This document shows positions 34,501-44,402 of a stretch of 64,000 bases of DNA, piece after piece (position 1 is the first letter of the stretch; every line of letters begins with the position of its first letter). This DNA is from Sepiola atlantica (taxonomy: Eukaryota; Mollusca; Cephalopoda; Sepiida; Sepiolidae), in contig OY744533.1 in NCBI GenBank assembly GCA_963556195.1, positions 46,876,249 through 46,940,248 on the forward strand, in the 5' to 3' direction. Under the pieces are notes generated by a model. That model did not search any database, was not told where the DNA came from, and saw only the letters and a program-made list of their open reading frames with translations. The position numbers and the translations under genes were made by a program.

Positions 34501-34682
34501 CAGTCTAGTACCAGGCCATAGGCTCTGAGTGCACAATTTTGGTGTATGCATTATAGAAAAAAATCATCTCGCACATAAGTAAGTAAATCTATTGGGAATT
34601 TACTACTGCCAATTGGAATTCATTCGATGTCGGTTCCACTTAGAAATAGGAATACATTAAAAAAGATGATAGAAATTTCAGT

Positions 34683-34685
<3 letters not shown>

Positions 34686-34735
<50 letters not shown>

Positions 34736-34745
34736 AGAAATTTCA

Positions 34746-34813
<68 letters not shown>
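34686..34813. repeat. Two (TA)n tracts with a repeated 20-mer
   Basis: The 20-mer GATAGAAATTTCAGYCATCA precedes each of two TA runs (34686-34733 and 34751-34813), like one step of a unit/TA array. Confidence 0.85.
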
Positions 34814-34814
<1 letters not shown>

Positions 34815-34818
<4 letters not shown>

Positions 34819-35060
34819 ATATAAATTATGGTACATATATTCCAACGTGATGAAAAGGGGAAAACCAAAATTATGTATATATATATCAACGTTCTGTCTT
34901 TATTTTAAGACTTTCTCAAAATGATTGATTTGAAGAAATAACATACAAGTAAAATATTTGAAATTTTAAAATATTGTACTTGTATGTTATTTCTTCAAAT
35001 CAATCATCTTGAGAAACGTTTATGCATATATAAATAATTTTGGTTTTCCTTTTTCCATAT
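34815..35060 (+). mobile_element. MITE-like hairpin (family P)
   Basis: 34911-34955 (TTTCTCAAAATGATTGATTTG...) is inverted at about 34970-35017, with a loop of about 15 bp. The outer parts pair too (GGGGAAAACCAAAATTATG against TAATTTTGGTTTTCC). TA tracts stand at both sides. Related copies are at 12897 and 42460. Confidence 0.75.
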
Positions 35061-35986
35061 ATATATATATATATAGTCTCGGAAGTTTCTCAACCATTAA
35101 AACTATATAAAGAAAAAAAAAATATATAAAAAAAAAAAAAATATAAAAAAATAAATAAAAAAACTATAAAAAAAAAAACTTATAGTCTCAAGTCTTCCAG
35201 TGGAAAATGACTCATGTAAGTCAATTTATTTTTTACAGTTATTATATTAGTTAGTTTCTAACACTATTTTAAGGGATCATCAGTTGTTTACCATGAAAAA
35301 CTGTTTCGGGAATTTAATATATGTATATATATAAACATTTAAAATGGCTTCCATAAATGCAATTATGGTTCAGTACCTTGTTGGAGCCAGAGGTGTAAAT
35401 GAAAACAATTCAACCATAAAAGTCAAAATTAAAAATTTCAGATAATCAAATTCTAAATCAGTGGCAGCCGCCGTCCAGACGATGTCTCAGCCACTGGTTT
35501 GTCCATAATGGGGAAGGGGGGGGGGTGACAAAATATGCCACCTTTGTTTTTCTTCAACTAGCCAATTCAACCCTCATTCATATATAAGTAATGAATAAAT
35601 AATCAAATAATAAAATAAAACCTTTTTTGAAACACAAAACTATAAATAAATAAATAAATAAATAAATAAAAGAAAACTCAATAAATCCCACCCAATATAT
35701 AACTCTGACCCCGGTACCTTCTTCAAAAGAGACGCTTCAGTAATGCATCGTTTTTTAACGGTGAACCCAAACGCCAGTTCCCCCTGTTGTTTTGAATTTC
35801 AGGACGCTGACGATTTCTCTATGGGCTATAGACCTTTTTAAAAATTTAAAAAGTCAGTCCATCTGGATGAAACCGCTGTATTACTCTGAAATATGTAACG
35901 TATAGTTTTTGAAATAAATGATTTGTATTTAGCTCTCACTATTTTGCGATCGAGCACTTTATTGATTTCTTTTAAACATAACCTGA

Positions 35987-35989
<3 letters not shown>
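35061..35989. other. A-rich and unassigned sequence
   Basis: Poly-A-rich 35105-35180, a poly-G run near 35513-35525 and an (AAAT)n run at 35643-35672. No gene. Confidence 0.45.

Positions 35990-36048
<59 letters not shown>
35990..36048. repeat. (TA)n microsatellite
   Basis: TA run interrupted by one C. Confidence 0.95.
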
Positions 36049-36129
36049 TGCAGGTTTAGCATGAAACACATGTGTATGTGGGTTAATATAAAAAATATTA
36101 TTTATAAATAATTATATATACATATATAT

Positions 36130-36975
36130 ATATATGGTAGGTGTCTATTCGATTTCGAGTATGACCACTTTTTGGATATTATAGTAAAACCTCTCAGTGA
36201 ACGGCACATATGTGGCTTTTTAGGCCTGCTAGATTTTTACAGACCGTAGCACAGAAGTGGAAGGTGCTGTGATGATCTGAAGGGATGCCATAATTGAAGC
36301 CACCTCTTGTCCGTGCTTGATTTTGTAGCACATGCACTCGTTGGTGATTCAACAAACCAGCACGTGACATAGTTATCAAATTGCAAGTTTGGCATGTTTG
36401 CTGCTCCATATTTCCTCCATGTGCTGAAAGTGTCACGTCCCGTCTCTTTCTCGCTGTTCTCTATAGCTGCTGATGTTTCGTCCTATTCTTTTCAAAAAGC
36501 TTGCTACCCTCAAAAATCACTTTCATCTACCTTGGCCTATCTACAGCCATCCCCTCCCATCTTCTAACATCAATTCCAAAGCAATTCAAATCGTCTTTGA
36601 AACAATCTTTGAATCGCTTATGCGGTTTGTGCTGTGGGCGAGTATTCCGAATTGGTTCCTTATAAATCACCTGCTTGGGCAGTCTGTGATCAGTAAGACA
36701 AACAAGATGACCAGCCCAACACAATCTGTGTTTTCTTATACGAGACTCAATGCTTGGAACAGTAGCTTACTCCAGTGTTAGGAGTGAAGCTATCCCAACG
36801 GATGTTAAGCAAGTGCCTTAGGTAATTCTGATGGAAATGCTCTAGCTGGCGAATATGAGCTCTGTAAGTGGTCCATGTTTCACAAGCATATAACAAAGTT
36901 GATGCAACACCGGCCTCATACACATAGATCTTGGTTTCCAGCCTGATATCATGTGGTGCCCACACCCCTTTTCCA
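36130..36975 (-). pseudogene. LINE RT C-terminus with zinc-finger tail
   Basis: Read from 36975 to 36130: RLETKIYVYEAGVASTLLY and ACETWTTYRAHIRQLEHFHQ (frame 36747-36965), then WAGHLVCLTDHRLPKQ, KRFKDCFKDDLNCFGIDV (frame 36527-36724), then the frame 36194-36436 with one clear C2H2 motif (C-x2-C-x12-H-x3-H beginning CQTCNLITM) and a second, imperfect one (HFCATVCKNLAGLKSH). This order (RT tail, W-G-H-V-like block, C2H2 fingers at the end) is a known LINE layout in molluscs and cnidarians. At least two frameshifts separate the parts. It could be mistaken for a host zinc-finger gene. Confidence 0.8.
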
Positions 36976-36981
36976 ACTGAC

Positions 36982-36983
36982 CA

Positions 36984-37031
<48 letters not shown>
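36982..37031. repeat. (TA)n microsatellite
   Basis: TA run directly before a Helitron-like 5' end. Confidence 0.95.
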
Positions 37032-37033
<2 letters not shown>

Positions 37034-37657
37034 TAAAAGAATACCCGTCCTAGGACTGGTAAAATGAATTCCCCTAACAGAACAGTGTTGCACCACTTTT
37101 ACAGAAGAATAGCATCATACTCATCCGTAAGCTAATCTGACAATAATATTAAATGAGCGGAACCCATGGAAATTCCACAGTTGTATCCTTGTAGGATTTT
37201 GTGACATATTTCCATGCTATGGACGTTCGGTGTGAACGCAGACCCCACGATATTAATTGTAACACCTTTGTTCAAGCTGAAACATACTTATTTAAGTACT
37301 CAGGTTTATGTAGTTTTAGAATATATCTGGTTATGAGGGTCTATCTCTAAAACCCTTTTAGGAGTTTGTAACATATTTCCATTCTATGGACGTGCGGCAC
37401 GAATGCAGACCCTACAATATTATTTAACTATCTTTGGACAGAACAGGTACTACACTTTGATCCTAGCCGGAAGGTCAAGAGGGTTTATTTTAGTTTGAGT
37501 TTTACATTCGACACAACAGCGAGATGAGATGTAAAATATTACTTTTTTACATTGCATCTTTGGTGATCAGGCGATCCCATCTTAAAAAAAGGTGGAAGGT
37601 GATAACGTACGTACGTGCGAACATGAAACTGCCTAAGCATATTATTATATAGATTGA
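37032..37657 (+). mobile_element. Helitron-like element, both ends (family A)
   Basis: It begins CTAAAAGAATACCCGTCCTA and ends GCATATTATTATATAGAT, 626 bp, with no TIRs and no reading frame. ATGGACGTNCGGNNNGAANGCAGACCC occurs twice inside (near 37213 and 37390). Its 3' half (from CGATATTAATTG) matches 39528-39885 reversed. It is the best candidate for a complete member of the family. Confidence 0.6.
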
Positions 37658-37850
37658 AACTGATTCGATGTCGGTTTCATTTAGAAGTCGGAATACATCA
37701 AAAGAAGATGAAAGCGTCTTCAGAAAGAAACAAGTATAAAGAGTCTATAACTATTGTAGGTTTGGAATGAGAATGGGAATAATTGTTATCCGATTCATAC
37801 AAGTATTTCTTTCATGTTAATTCCAATGCTTTTTATTCCAAATAATCGGA

Positions 37851-37942
37851 CCAGGATACAGTAGAGAAATCTGACAGGATACAGTAGAGAAATCTGACAG
37901 GATACAGTAGAGAAATCTGACAGGATACAGTAGAGAAATCGA
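37851..37942 (+). repeat. Minisatellite, 23 bp x 4
   Basis: Unit ACAGGATACAGTAGAGAAATCTG repeated nearly without change. The first copy begins CCAGG and the last ends ATCGAATG. Confidence 0.95.
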
Positions 37943-38065
37943 ATGAAAGGCCAAGTTTTCTGGATATAGAAAAAAAAGATTTTCATCTAAGAAAGTAAGT
38001 TGGAGATGGAGAGTTACTTAATCGCATCAGCTATGAAATGGATATTTTAGCTATTATATAAATAC

Positions 38066-38330
38066 TAGAAGAATACCCGTCCCAAGACGGGTAAAATGAA
38101 TTCACTTACAGAACAGTTTTGTACCAGTTTTATGCACCCTTACGAAGATTAACATCAAGATATAGTGATACTAAACCTTATGTCTAGAATCCTTATCCCA
38201 AAGTTAATCAAAATCCATTACAAAATTTTAATTCCAGAAAATGTGTAAAATTAAAGCTTTAAGAAGAAATTGAAATTTAGGGAATCTTGCTTAATGACTA
38301 TGGATCAAAGAAATTAATGGCATATTTATG
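38066..38330 (+). mobile_element. Helitron-like repeat, 5' end (family A)
   Basis: ACTAGAAGAATACCCGTCCC, then GACGGGTAAAATGAATTC; the following 230 bp match 640-905. It runs out into a duplicated TATTTATGTAAGTATTTATG (38325-38390). Confidence 0.65.
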
Positions 38331-38769
38331 TAAGTATTTATGTAATAAAATGAAATCATATTTATGTAAGTATTTATGTAATAATTAGACTCTAGCTGTT
38401 TATCTTAAATCATATAATTGTAATAAGAAACAAAAACAGCAGTAGACTTGCGAAAGCTTTATTCAGCATACAGTGTCGATACATTGTTAGTTCTGTATTA
38501 ATAACATTAGTAGAAACAGAAGAGTTCTTCAAAAGGGAGATAATAAAAATAAGGATGAAACATATTTTTTTCAAAACATCGGATCATCTTCAGAAAAGAA
38601 TTTTCGTAAGTACCCAGAAAACAAACAGCAACAATGTCCACAAAAGTTCAATTTCCATCAAAATGAAAGCAAAAATGACAAATTCTCTTTGCTTTTTCTT
38701 TTTCTTTTTTAACTATGCCGTTTTTTATTATAAATTATTTATTTATTTTTATTTTTTTCTAAAGCACAC

Positions 38770-39010
38770 TGCCACTGAGAGGTAAGGTGCTACTATGAAT
38801 AGGCCCCAGATTTATAGGGGTATCCTTAGTAGGGAGTTATGCAGCTAGATGTTTGTTCACATTACGTTTAAATTTCTGCATGTTGGTGCAGTCAAGGAAA
38901 CAGGGAGCAGGGAAGGAATTCCAAACGCAAGAATTTAGAGGAAAGAAGCTATTAGTGTAGAAAGCTTTCCGACATTTGGGGACCTCTACATTGAAAGGAT
39001 TACATTTTGC
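38770..39010 (-). pseudogene. jockey/CR1-like LINE 3' fragment
   Basis: The inverse of the 3' end of subfamily 2: GGAAGGAATTCCAAACGCAAG (F-W-N-S region), AGAAAGCTTTCCGACATTTGG, GGGACCTCTACATTG. Co-linear with 15215-15480 and with the inverse of 19795-19990. Confidence 0.7.
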
Positions 39011-39525
39011 TGATTATTATTCTGAAATAGAATTTTGAAACTTAAATTAAACTTCTATGGTATCGTTTGGTCACTAAATTATTAATTAAACAAAACTGTT
39101 ATAAAACTATAACTGATTTTGTTAAGATAATGGTTAATCTATATTTATAAAATTATGGGATGTATTTAGCTTCCGAAATTTAAAATTTTTTAATACATTA
39201 TTTGTTTTAACAAGAAATGACTTTCTATTCAACAGTTTAAATGGTTCAACATTCCTTTCAAATCTCGAAAGATCACCAGCAAACGCATTTTCTTTTTTAA
39301 ACTATTAACAGAATATAAAAATAACTAACTTGTTTACGAAAAACAAAATGCATTCTGGTGGATTTAACTGTAATTAAATTATTATTTAAATAGGATTACA
39401 AGAAATTCGTTTTCGTGCTATTGCATCTTTTATTTCAATAAATGATTGATTAAATCAATTATTGACATTTTTTTTAAAATGCGTAAGTCACATAATGGCG
39501 AGAAACACACAGAGATGCACAAGAA
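39011..39525 (+). mobile_element. Helitron-like repeat (family C)
   Basis: Co-linear with 20310-20830 (TATCGTTTGGTCACTAAATT, CAAAATGCATTCTGGTGG). The 3' end motif is replaced by the reversed end of the next element. Confidence 0.55.
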
Positions 39526-39527
39526 GT

Positions 39528-39885
39528 AGTAACATCTCTATCATAATATGCTTAGTCAATGTTTGTAAGCACGTTATCATCTGCCAGCCGTTTTTTAAAG
39601 ATGGGATCGACTGATCGCCTAGGATGCAATGCAAAACAATGTCATTTAAAAAATTTCATATGATGTCACTGTTGTGAAACTCGAAGCAAAATACGCTTTT
39701 TAGGCTAAGATCAAAGTGTATTATCTGTTCTGTTTAAGCATCGTACAATAATATCGTTCTCACCGGAAATATAAACTCTTACAAAAGTTATTGCTATAGT
39801 CCTCCACAATCAGATCTATTCTGAAACTACATTAATCAGAGTACTTAGATAAGTATGTTTCAGTTTGAACAAAGGTGATGTAATA
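39528..39885 (-). mobile_element. Helitron-like 3' half (family A), reversed
   Basis: ATCTCTATCATAATATGCTTAG at the left is the reversed 3' end. The rest inverts 37250-37657 (GATCAAAGTGTATTATCTG, AAGTATGTTTCAGTTTGAAC). The match stops at about 39880 (GTAATAATATCG). Confidence 0.6.
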
Positions 39886-40440
39886 ATATCGTCGGGTCAG
39901 CGTTCCATAAAATACACAGCAGACATATACAATGGATAAAAGATACAATTGTGAGATTTCCACAGGTCCCGCGAGTAATTTCATTGATATAAGTTATTAA
40001 AACATTAGTAATTGTAGTATTGTTCGTAGTAAAACTGCGACAGGTGTGTGGGATCGATGATTGTCGAACCAATGGTGCATTACAGCTATAGTGTTTCAGC
40101 GACACAGGTGGACAGGAAGGAGAGACTCGTGAGTGGTTCTTCATAGTTCGCTGACCGTCTGATATCTTTATCTTTATTGCTTTCCCAGTTGAATGGTCAG
40201 AAGCGTGGGATTAGTTGCAAAGTGAATTACTATCTCATTTGATTAGTTGCTTTGTTCTGCAAAGAAAGCCAAGTTTATTGACCAATGGAAATCGCTAACC
40301 TACAACCGCAGTCCCTTATCGGATTCAAAAAGCCCGAACACAGTTTGATCTGCATTTTCAGATCAACAAAATCACATTTGTTTCGATAATATACTTTTTC
40401 ACCTTTTTTATATGCTACTATCTCTTCTCTGTCTTTATAA
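39886..40440. other. Unassigned block inside a Helitron-like repeat
   Basis: About 550 bp, less AT-rich, standing between the two halves of a reversed family A element. The frame 39860-40144 (-) is not recognisable. It may be an insertion or a filler captured by the element. Confidence 0.4.
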
Positions 40441-41047
40441 ACGTAAGTATGTTTATATATTTATTTATTTGTATGTAGAGGACGCACTCCTAAACTAATT
40501 AACCGATAATTATGAACACAGCTGCTAGGCGTAAAGGGTCCAACTATGGGCTATATTTAGTTTAATTTAGTTTTATGCAAAGGGGGTAAAAAAGGGTGAA
40601 ATTTTTTCGTGAAAATTCTAATACCTTTTTTTTGATTTTTGTGGAATTTTAACAATAGGTATAATAATTAATAAATATTCCCAAAGTTTCTTCGGAGAGT
40701 TTTAAAGGTTTTCAGGGGGCGTAATATGGGCACAACCTCCCATTTGAAAATTTAAATATTTCTGATTTTGCATTAAATTTGGTCCATAGTCATTAGACAC
40801 AAATTAAGCAAGATTCGCTGAATTTCATTTTTTATTAACACTCTTTTAACTTAAGCTTACATTTTAGACATTTTCTAGAATTAAAATCATGTAATGGATT
40901 TTGATCAAAATTAGAATGAAGATACTTGATATAAGATTTAGTAGAATTATATCTTGATTTTAATATTCGTATGGTGACATAAAAGTCGTGCTAAACTGTT
41001 CTGTTTCGGGAATTAATTTTACCTGTCCTAGGACGGGTATTCTTCTA
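40441..41047 (-). mobile_element. Helitron-like 5' half (family A), reversed
   Basis: Ends on the right with CCTAGGACGGGTATTCTTCTA, the reversed 5' motif. It shares CTCCTAAACTAATTAACCG with 29540 and 54150 and AAAATCATGTAATGGATTTT with 55060. It stops exactly where a mariner TIR starts. Confidence 0.65.
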
Positions 41048-42240
41048 TCAGGTTGTCCTGAAAGTTCGTGCCAATTTTTAGTAGTTCATGTTTTGACACG
41101 TTAGAACATGTCAAATTATTGACAGATAAAGTATACTTACATTTCCGGTTAGACTATACTTTAATATACGGCATAATCACATATATACGGCATAATCAAG
41201 TTGACACACCGGTTTCTATTAGATCACCGTTGAGCCTGGTCAGTACTAACTAGGTGACCATTTTGAAATACCAGGTGCTGTATGTGCTCTCCGATTCTCT
41301 GGGCATTGTTTCCAGTTGTCCTGGACTTCTTGCCACTGGAATCAAGCAGTTCTGATTAGGAGAGGTGTGGTTGAGTTTGAGCAACCCTTGCTTCACAATT
41401 AAGCATGCGGCCACCCTTAGAGGGTGTATCCATTGTCTTTCAAGACAAAATGGAGGCCATGATACTTCAAGCTATCTCTTGAGATAGTTAACAAATTATT
41501 TAACTTGTGTTAATTATGGAGCCCTTTTCAAAATAGAAGATTTTAAGACCCATTTTAGGCACTTGAATCTTTTCTATTTCCATGAAGGTAAAAATGCCCC
41601 AACAACAAAATAGATATGTGCAGTGTACAGTGAAGATGTTTAGTTGACAGAACTGTACGGAAGTGGTTCGCAAAGTTCAGAGACATTAATTGAGAATAAG
41701 CCACATTACACAACACAAGAACAAGCAGAAAGACTTAACACATCAAAATCCAACGTTCATGAGCATTTAGTAAAGCTTTTGTACACAAATCAATAGGATG
41801 TTCGGGTGCCACAGGATTTGAGTGAAAAAAACCTTTGGATGGCATTTCCATCTGATTTGCTTCAAAAAACGGAATGAAAATGCACCGTTTTTAAAGCAAA
41901 TTGTTACAGGCGATGAGAAATGGATCCTTTATTGTAATGTTGTGTGAAAACTATCCTGAGGTAAGTGAGATGCACCACCCTTAGACATCCCAAAAGCAGA
42001 TCTTCACCCGAAGAAAATTCAGATCTTAGCAGAATAACCTAAATGGTAAAAACTTCAATTCTTTGGATAACATGAAAAACACCTTGATGATTTCTTTGCC
42101 ATGAAACCACCACAATTCTGGGAAAATGGAATTTTCAAATTGAAGGAAAGTTGTGCAACAAAATGGTTCAAATTTGGTTAATAAAATATTCAATGGCATA
42201 TATTTTTTTGACTTTTTATTACTTTAAAATTCGACACATA
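41048..42240 (+). pseudogene. mariner transposon, transposase broken
   Basis: The left end TCAGGTTGTCCTGAAAGTTC is a typical mariner TIR next to TA. Transposase landmarks, scattered over frames: KSNVHEHLVKLLY (about 41745), the region up to catalytic D1 with FKANC/IVTGDEKWILY (41910-41937), HPKKIQILAE (about 42005), and the C-terminal FFAMKPPQFWENGIFKL (about 42090-42150). The second catalytic D and the D/E34 motif region around 41960-42060 is scrambled. The right TIR is missing, replaced by (TA)n at 42239. Many stops. A 5S rRNA-derived fragment lies near its left end. Confidence 0.85.
41219..41290 (+). pseudogene. 5S rRNA-derived fragment
   Basis: GAGCCTGGTCAGTACT, then GGTGACCATTTTGAAATACC and AGGTGCTGTATG align to the 3' end of 5S rRNA (GGCCTGGTTAGTACT..GGGAGACCGCCTGGGAATACCGGGTGCTGTAGG). 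The 5' half is lost or unrecognisable. It sits about 170 bp inside the mariner left end, in a part that does not look like transposase. Confidence 0.65.
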
Positions 42241-42387
42241 TATATATATATATAATAAAATATAGTAACACGAAATTACATAATCATCGATGCAATAATT
42301 TATTTCAACCTTGTGGTATTTTATTCTTGCTCTGTTTATTACATTGAGCTCTCATACCCGGATTCCTCCTTGAATTATTTCATTATA

Positions 42388-42395
<8 letters not shown>
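42239..42395 (-). mobile_element. MITE fragment (family of the 219-bp palindrome)
   Basis: AACACGAAATTACATAATC..GATGCAATAATTTATTTCAACC matches the right-hand arm family at 14915-14960. It is followed by TTCTTGCTCTGTTTATTACATTGAGCTC, the inverse of 14870-14895, and ends ATTTCATTATAACAC. So it is one MITE end without the palindromic duplication. Confidence 0.65.

Positions 42396-42459
<64 letters not shown>
42392..42459. repeat. (CA)n(TA)n compound microsatellite
   Basis: About 9 CA units then about 25 TA units. Confidence 0.95.
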
Positions 42460-42462
<3 letters not shown>

Positions 42463-42600
42463 AAACAATGGAAAAATGTTCCAACGTAATGAAAAATGAA
42501 ATAAGGAAAACCAAAATATTAATTAAATATCCATCTACGTTTCACCTTTATTGGAAGGTTTCATCAGGACTAGAGATTGAATAAAAAGAAAAAATGCAGC
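42460..42600 (+). mobile_element. MITE-like repeat (family P)
   Basis: TTCCAACGTAATGAAAAATG, GGAAAACCAAAATATTAAT and CGTTTCACCTTTATTGGAAG match the order seen at 34840-34915. The inverted half is not present. Confidence 0.55.
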
Positions 42601-42639
42601 AACAAGTACCAAAGTCTGAAAAATAAATGTGAGGAAGCG

Positions 42640-43115
42640 CTCAGCAGTTAGAACGCTGAGAAATGTGCTACGGTAGAACAGCCGATAAAACGCTCACTTT
42701 TCAAACTTTTATCGGCCCAGACGATCCAAGCGTGGCTGCTCAACACTATTCCTCACAAGTGGTCGCTGGACTTGTGGCTGCCTTTCTCACCCGACTGCAA
42801 CCTCCTTCACAATTTATTCTGGGGCATGATCGAAGCCAAGACCAACAAGCACGCTCACAACACTCTTTGAAGGTTGCCATCGTGGAGGTCTTCGCTGCTA
42901 TAGAAAAGGACATGGTCGCCAAAGCGTGTGACTCGTTTTACGCCCACCTCGAGATGGTTGTTACCGGCGGCGGCGGTTACATTGAAAAATAGTATAGTAT
43001 CTAACTCTAACTGTTGCTCAATAAGCTGTCTGTTCTCTGCATATACAACTTTTGTATTTATTGCCTATTTCGTTTTCTTTTTGTCAAGTGTCGAATTTTG
43101 CAGCAACACCATGTA
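42640..43115 (+). pseudogene. Tc1/mariner/IS630-like transposase C-terminus
   Basis: Two frames join across a shift near 42870: SLDLWLPFSPDCNLLHNLFW (the last catalytic-region W-P-x-S-P-D-x-N-P-x-D/H motif, about 42767-42825) with GMIEAKTNKHAH, and then KVAIVEVFAAIEKDMVAKACDS and LEMVVTGGGGYIEK ending in TAG at 42990. The expected D/E after N-P-L is H in this copy. Only the C-terminal third is present. The 3' flank includes a TIR-like stretch (from about 43116) shared with 43840-44402. Confidence 0.75.
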
Positions 43116-43205
43116 TATTGTCTATAAAGTCCGTGTGCACTTTAAAAACAATTATAACTCTATTTATATTTGCGATAGAAATAATCTGTAAAAAATATTA
43201 TAAAG
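43116..43205 (+). mobile_element. TIR-type end (GTCTATAAAGTCCGTGTGC family)
   Basis: GTCTATAAAGTCCGTGTGCAC...ATTTGCGATAGAAATAATCTG matches the left end at 43844 and, inverted, the right end at 44330-44402. It follows the transposase fragment and may be that element's own terminus. Confidence 0.6.
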
Positions 43206-43597
43206 TTGTATGGCGTTCTAATTGCTCATTATTATTTTTAATAATTAATATTACCATATAAACAATGCTTTCTAACAAGGACAACATTTCTTATTACAAT
43301 TTGCACCGCCACGTGCCGTTCCAAAAAGACACTCATCCATATTCGTTTCATCAACACCGAACCGACAACACCAAAAAACACGATGAGGACCAAAAAAAAA
43401 ATGGTATTTTATATATCTTTATTTTGAAATTCAGAAATTCTGATGATGAAGTATATCTTCGAAAATTAAATTGGAAAAAAAAGCAGTTAATAAAACTAAA
43501 ATACATTGTATGGCGTTCTAATTGCTCATTATTATTTTTAATAATTAATATTACCATATAAACAATGCTTTCTAACAAGGACAACATTTCTTATTAT
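43206..43597 (+). repeat. 392-bp insertion with 92-bp direct end repeats
   Basis: 43206-43297 and 43506-43597 are identical over 92 bp as far as I can read (TTGTATGGCGTTCTAATTGC ... ACAACATTTCTTATTA). The sequence before and after both contain TATTATAAAGTT, and the bracketing sequence (AATCTGTAANAAAT.TTATAAAGTTTCCTGT) is contiguous in the copy at 43906-43940. So a unit of about 390 bp was inserted, with a possible 10-12 bp target repeat. The interior (208 bp) is non-coding. It resembles a tiny LTR-type (TRIM-like) element but lacks evident primer-binding or polypurine sites. Confidence 0.6.
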
Positions 43598-43604
43598 AAA
43601 GTTT

Positions 43605-43833
43605 CCTGTATCTACAAATTTTAAGTATATAAATAAAAAAAAAATGAGACATATTCGTTTTATTTATTTAAATAATATTTAGCTGACAATGGAAATTATT
43701 TTACGGGAGAAGAAAGAGTCATTCTTCTTAATAGTATTGGCCGTGATAGACAGTTATTATTTCAAAAGGAATAGTAAATTATACAGATTGGTGTAGAAAG
43801 CACCATGGATTTTCCACGGGGTACCGCTAGTTT
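43605..43833 (-). mobile_element. Helitron-like 5' end (family B), reversed
   Basis: GGGGTACCGCTAGTTTAT at the right edge is the reversed CTAGCGGTACCCC end with its hairpin (CCATGGATTTTCCACGG). The 200 bp to the left invert 17060-17260 (one internal repeat unit). Confidence 0.55.
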
Positions 43834-43839
43834 ATATAT

Positions 43840-44402
43840 GTAGGATGTTCATAAAATCTGTGTTCAATTAAAAAAGCAATATAACTTTATTTGTATTTGT
43901 GATAGAAATAATCTGTAAGAAATGTTATAAAGTTTCCTGTACCTACCTTTAATTATAGTTATTGAATAATTCTTTACCACAAAATTTGAAATACATTTTA
44001 GATAAGTAAAAAATATTTTCTTTTTTTTATAATCAATTTGGTCCATGGCTTCAAATAAGGAAAAAGTAAACTGTGTCCTTTGGTTGGCTGAACTGTTTTT
44101 TTTTTATGTGAAAAACAATTGTTTATGCAACCAAATTTTGTTCATTAGAAAATTTGAAAGCTAAAATAACTAATGTTATTTCAGGCATTACTGTAAATCA
44201 GTTGGCAAATGTTTTCCATGAACTGCAAAATCGTATTATGCTTTGTATTGTTAACATGTAGAAAGTTAAATAAATTTTTTATAAAACCTAAAAAATATAG
44301 ATTTACTTCTTTCTAATCTATTGTACAGACTATTTCTATCGCAAATACAAATAAAGTTATAAATTTTCAAAAGAGCACACGACCTTTATGGACACCCTGT
44401 AT
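43840..44402. mobile_element. MITE with mariner-like TIRs
   Basis: The left end TAGGATGTTCATAAAATCTG..AACTTTATTTGTATTTGTG is inverted at 44330-44402 (ATTTCTATCGCAAATACAAA..CCTTTATGGACACCCTGTA). Arms of about 70 bp, total 563 bp, interior without transposase. The end sequence links it to the transposase fragment at 42640-43115. Confidence 0.7.

Noticed and set aside
36194..36436. Host C2H2 zinc-finger gene
   Set aside because: Co-linear with LINE RT remains upstream on the same strand and repeated at 14225-14510.
37851..37942. CRISPR-like array
   Set aside because: The 23-bp units are directly adjacent without spacers, and the DNA is eukaryotic; it is a minisatellite.
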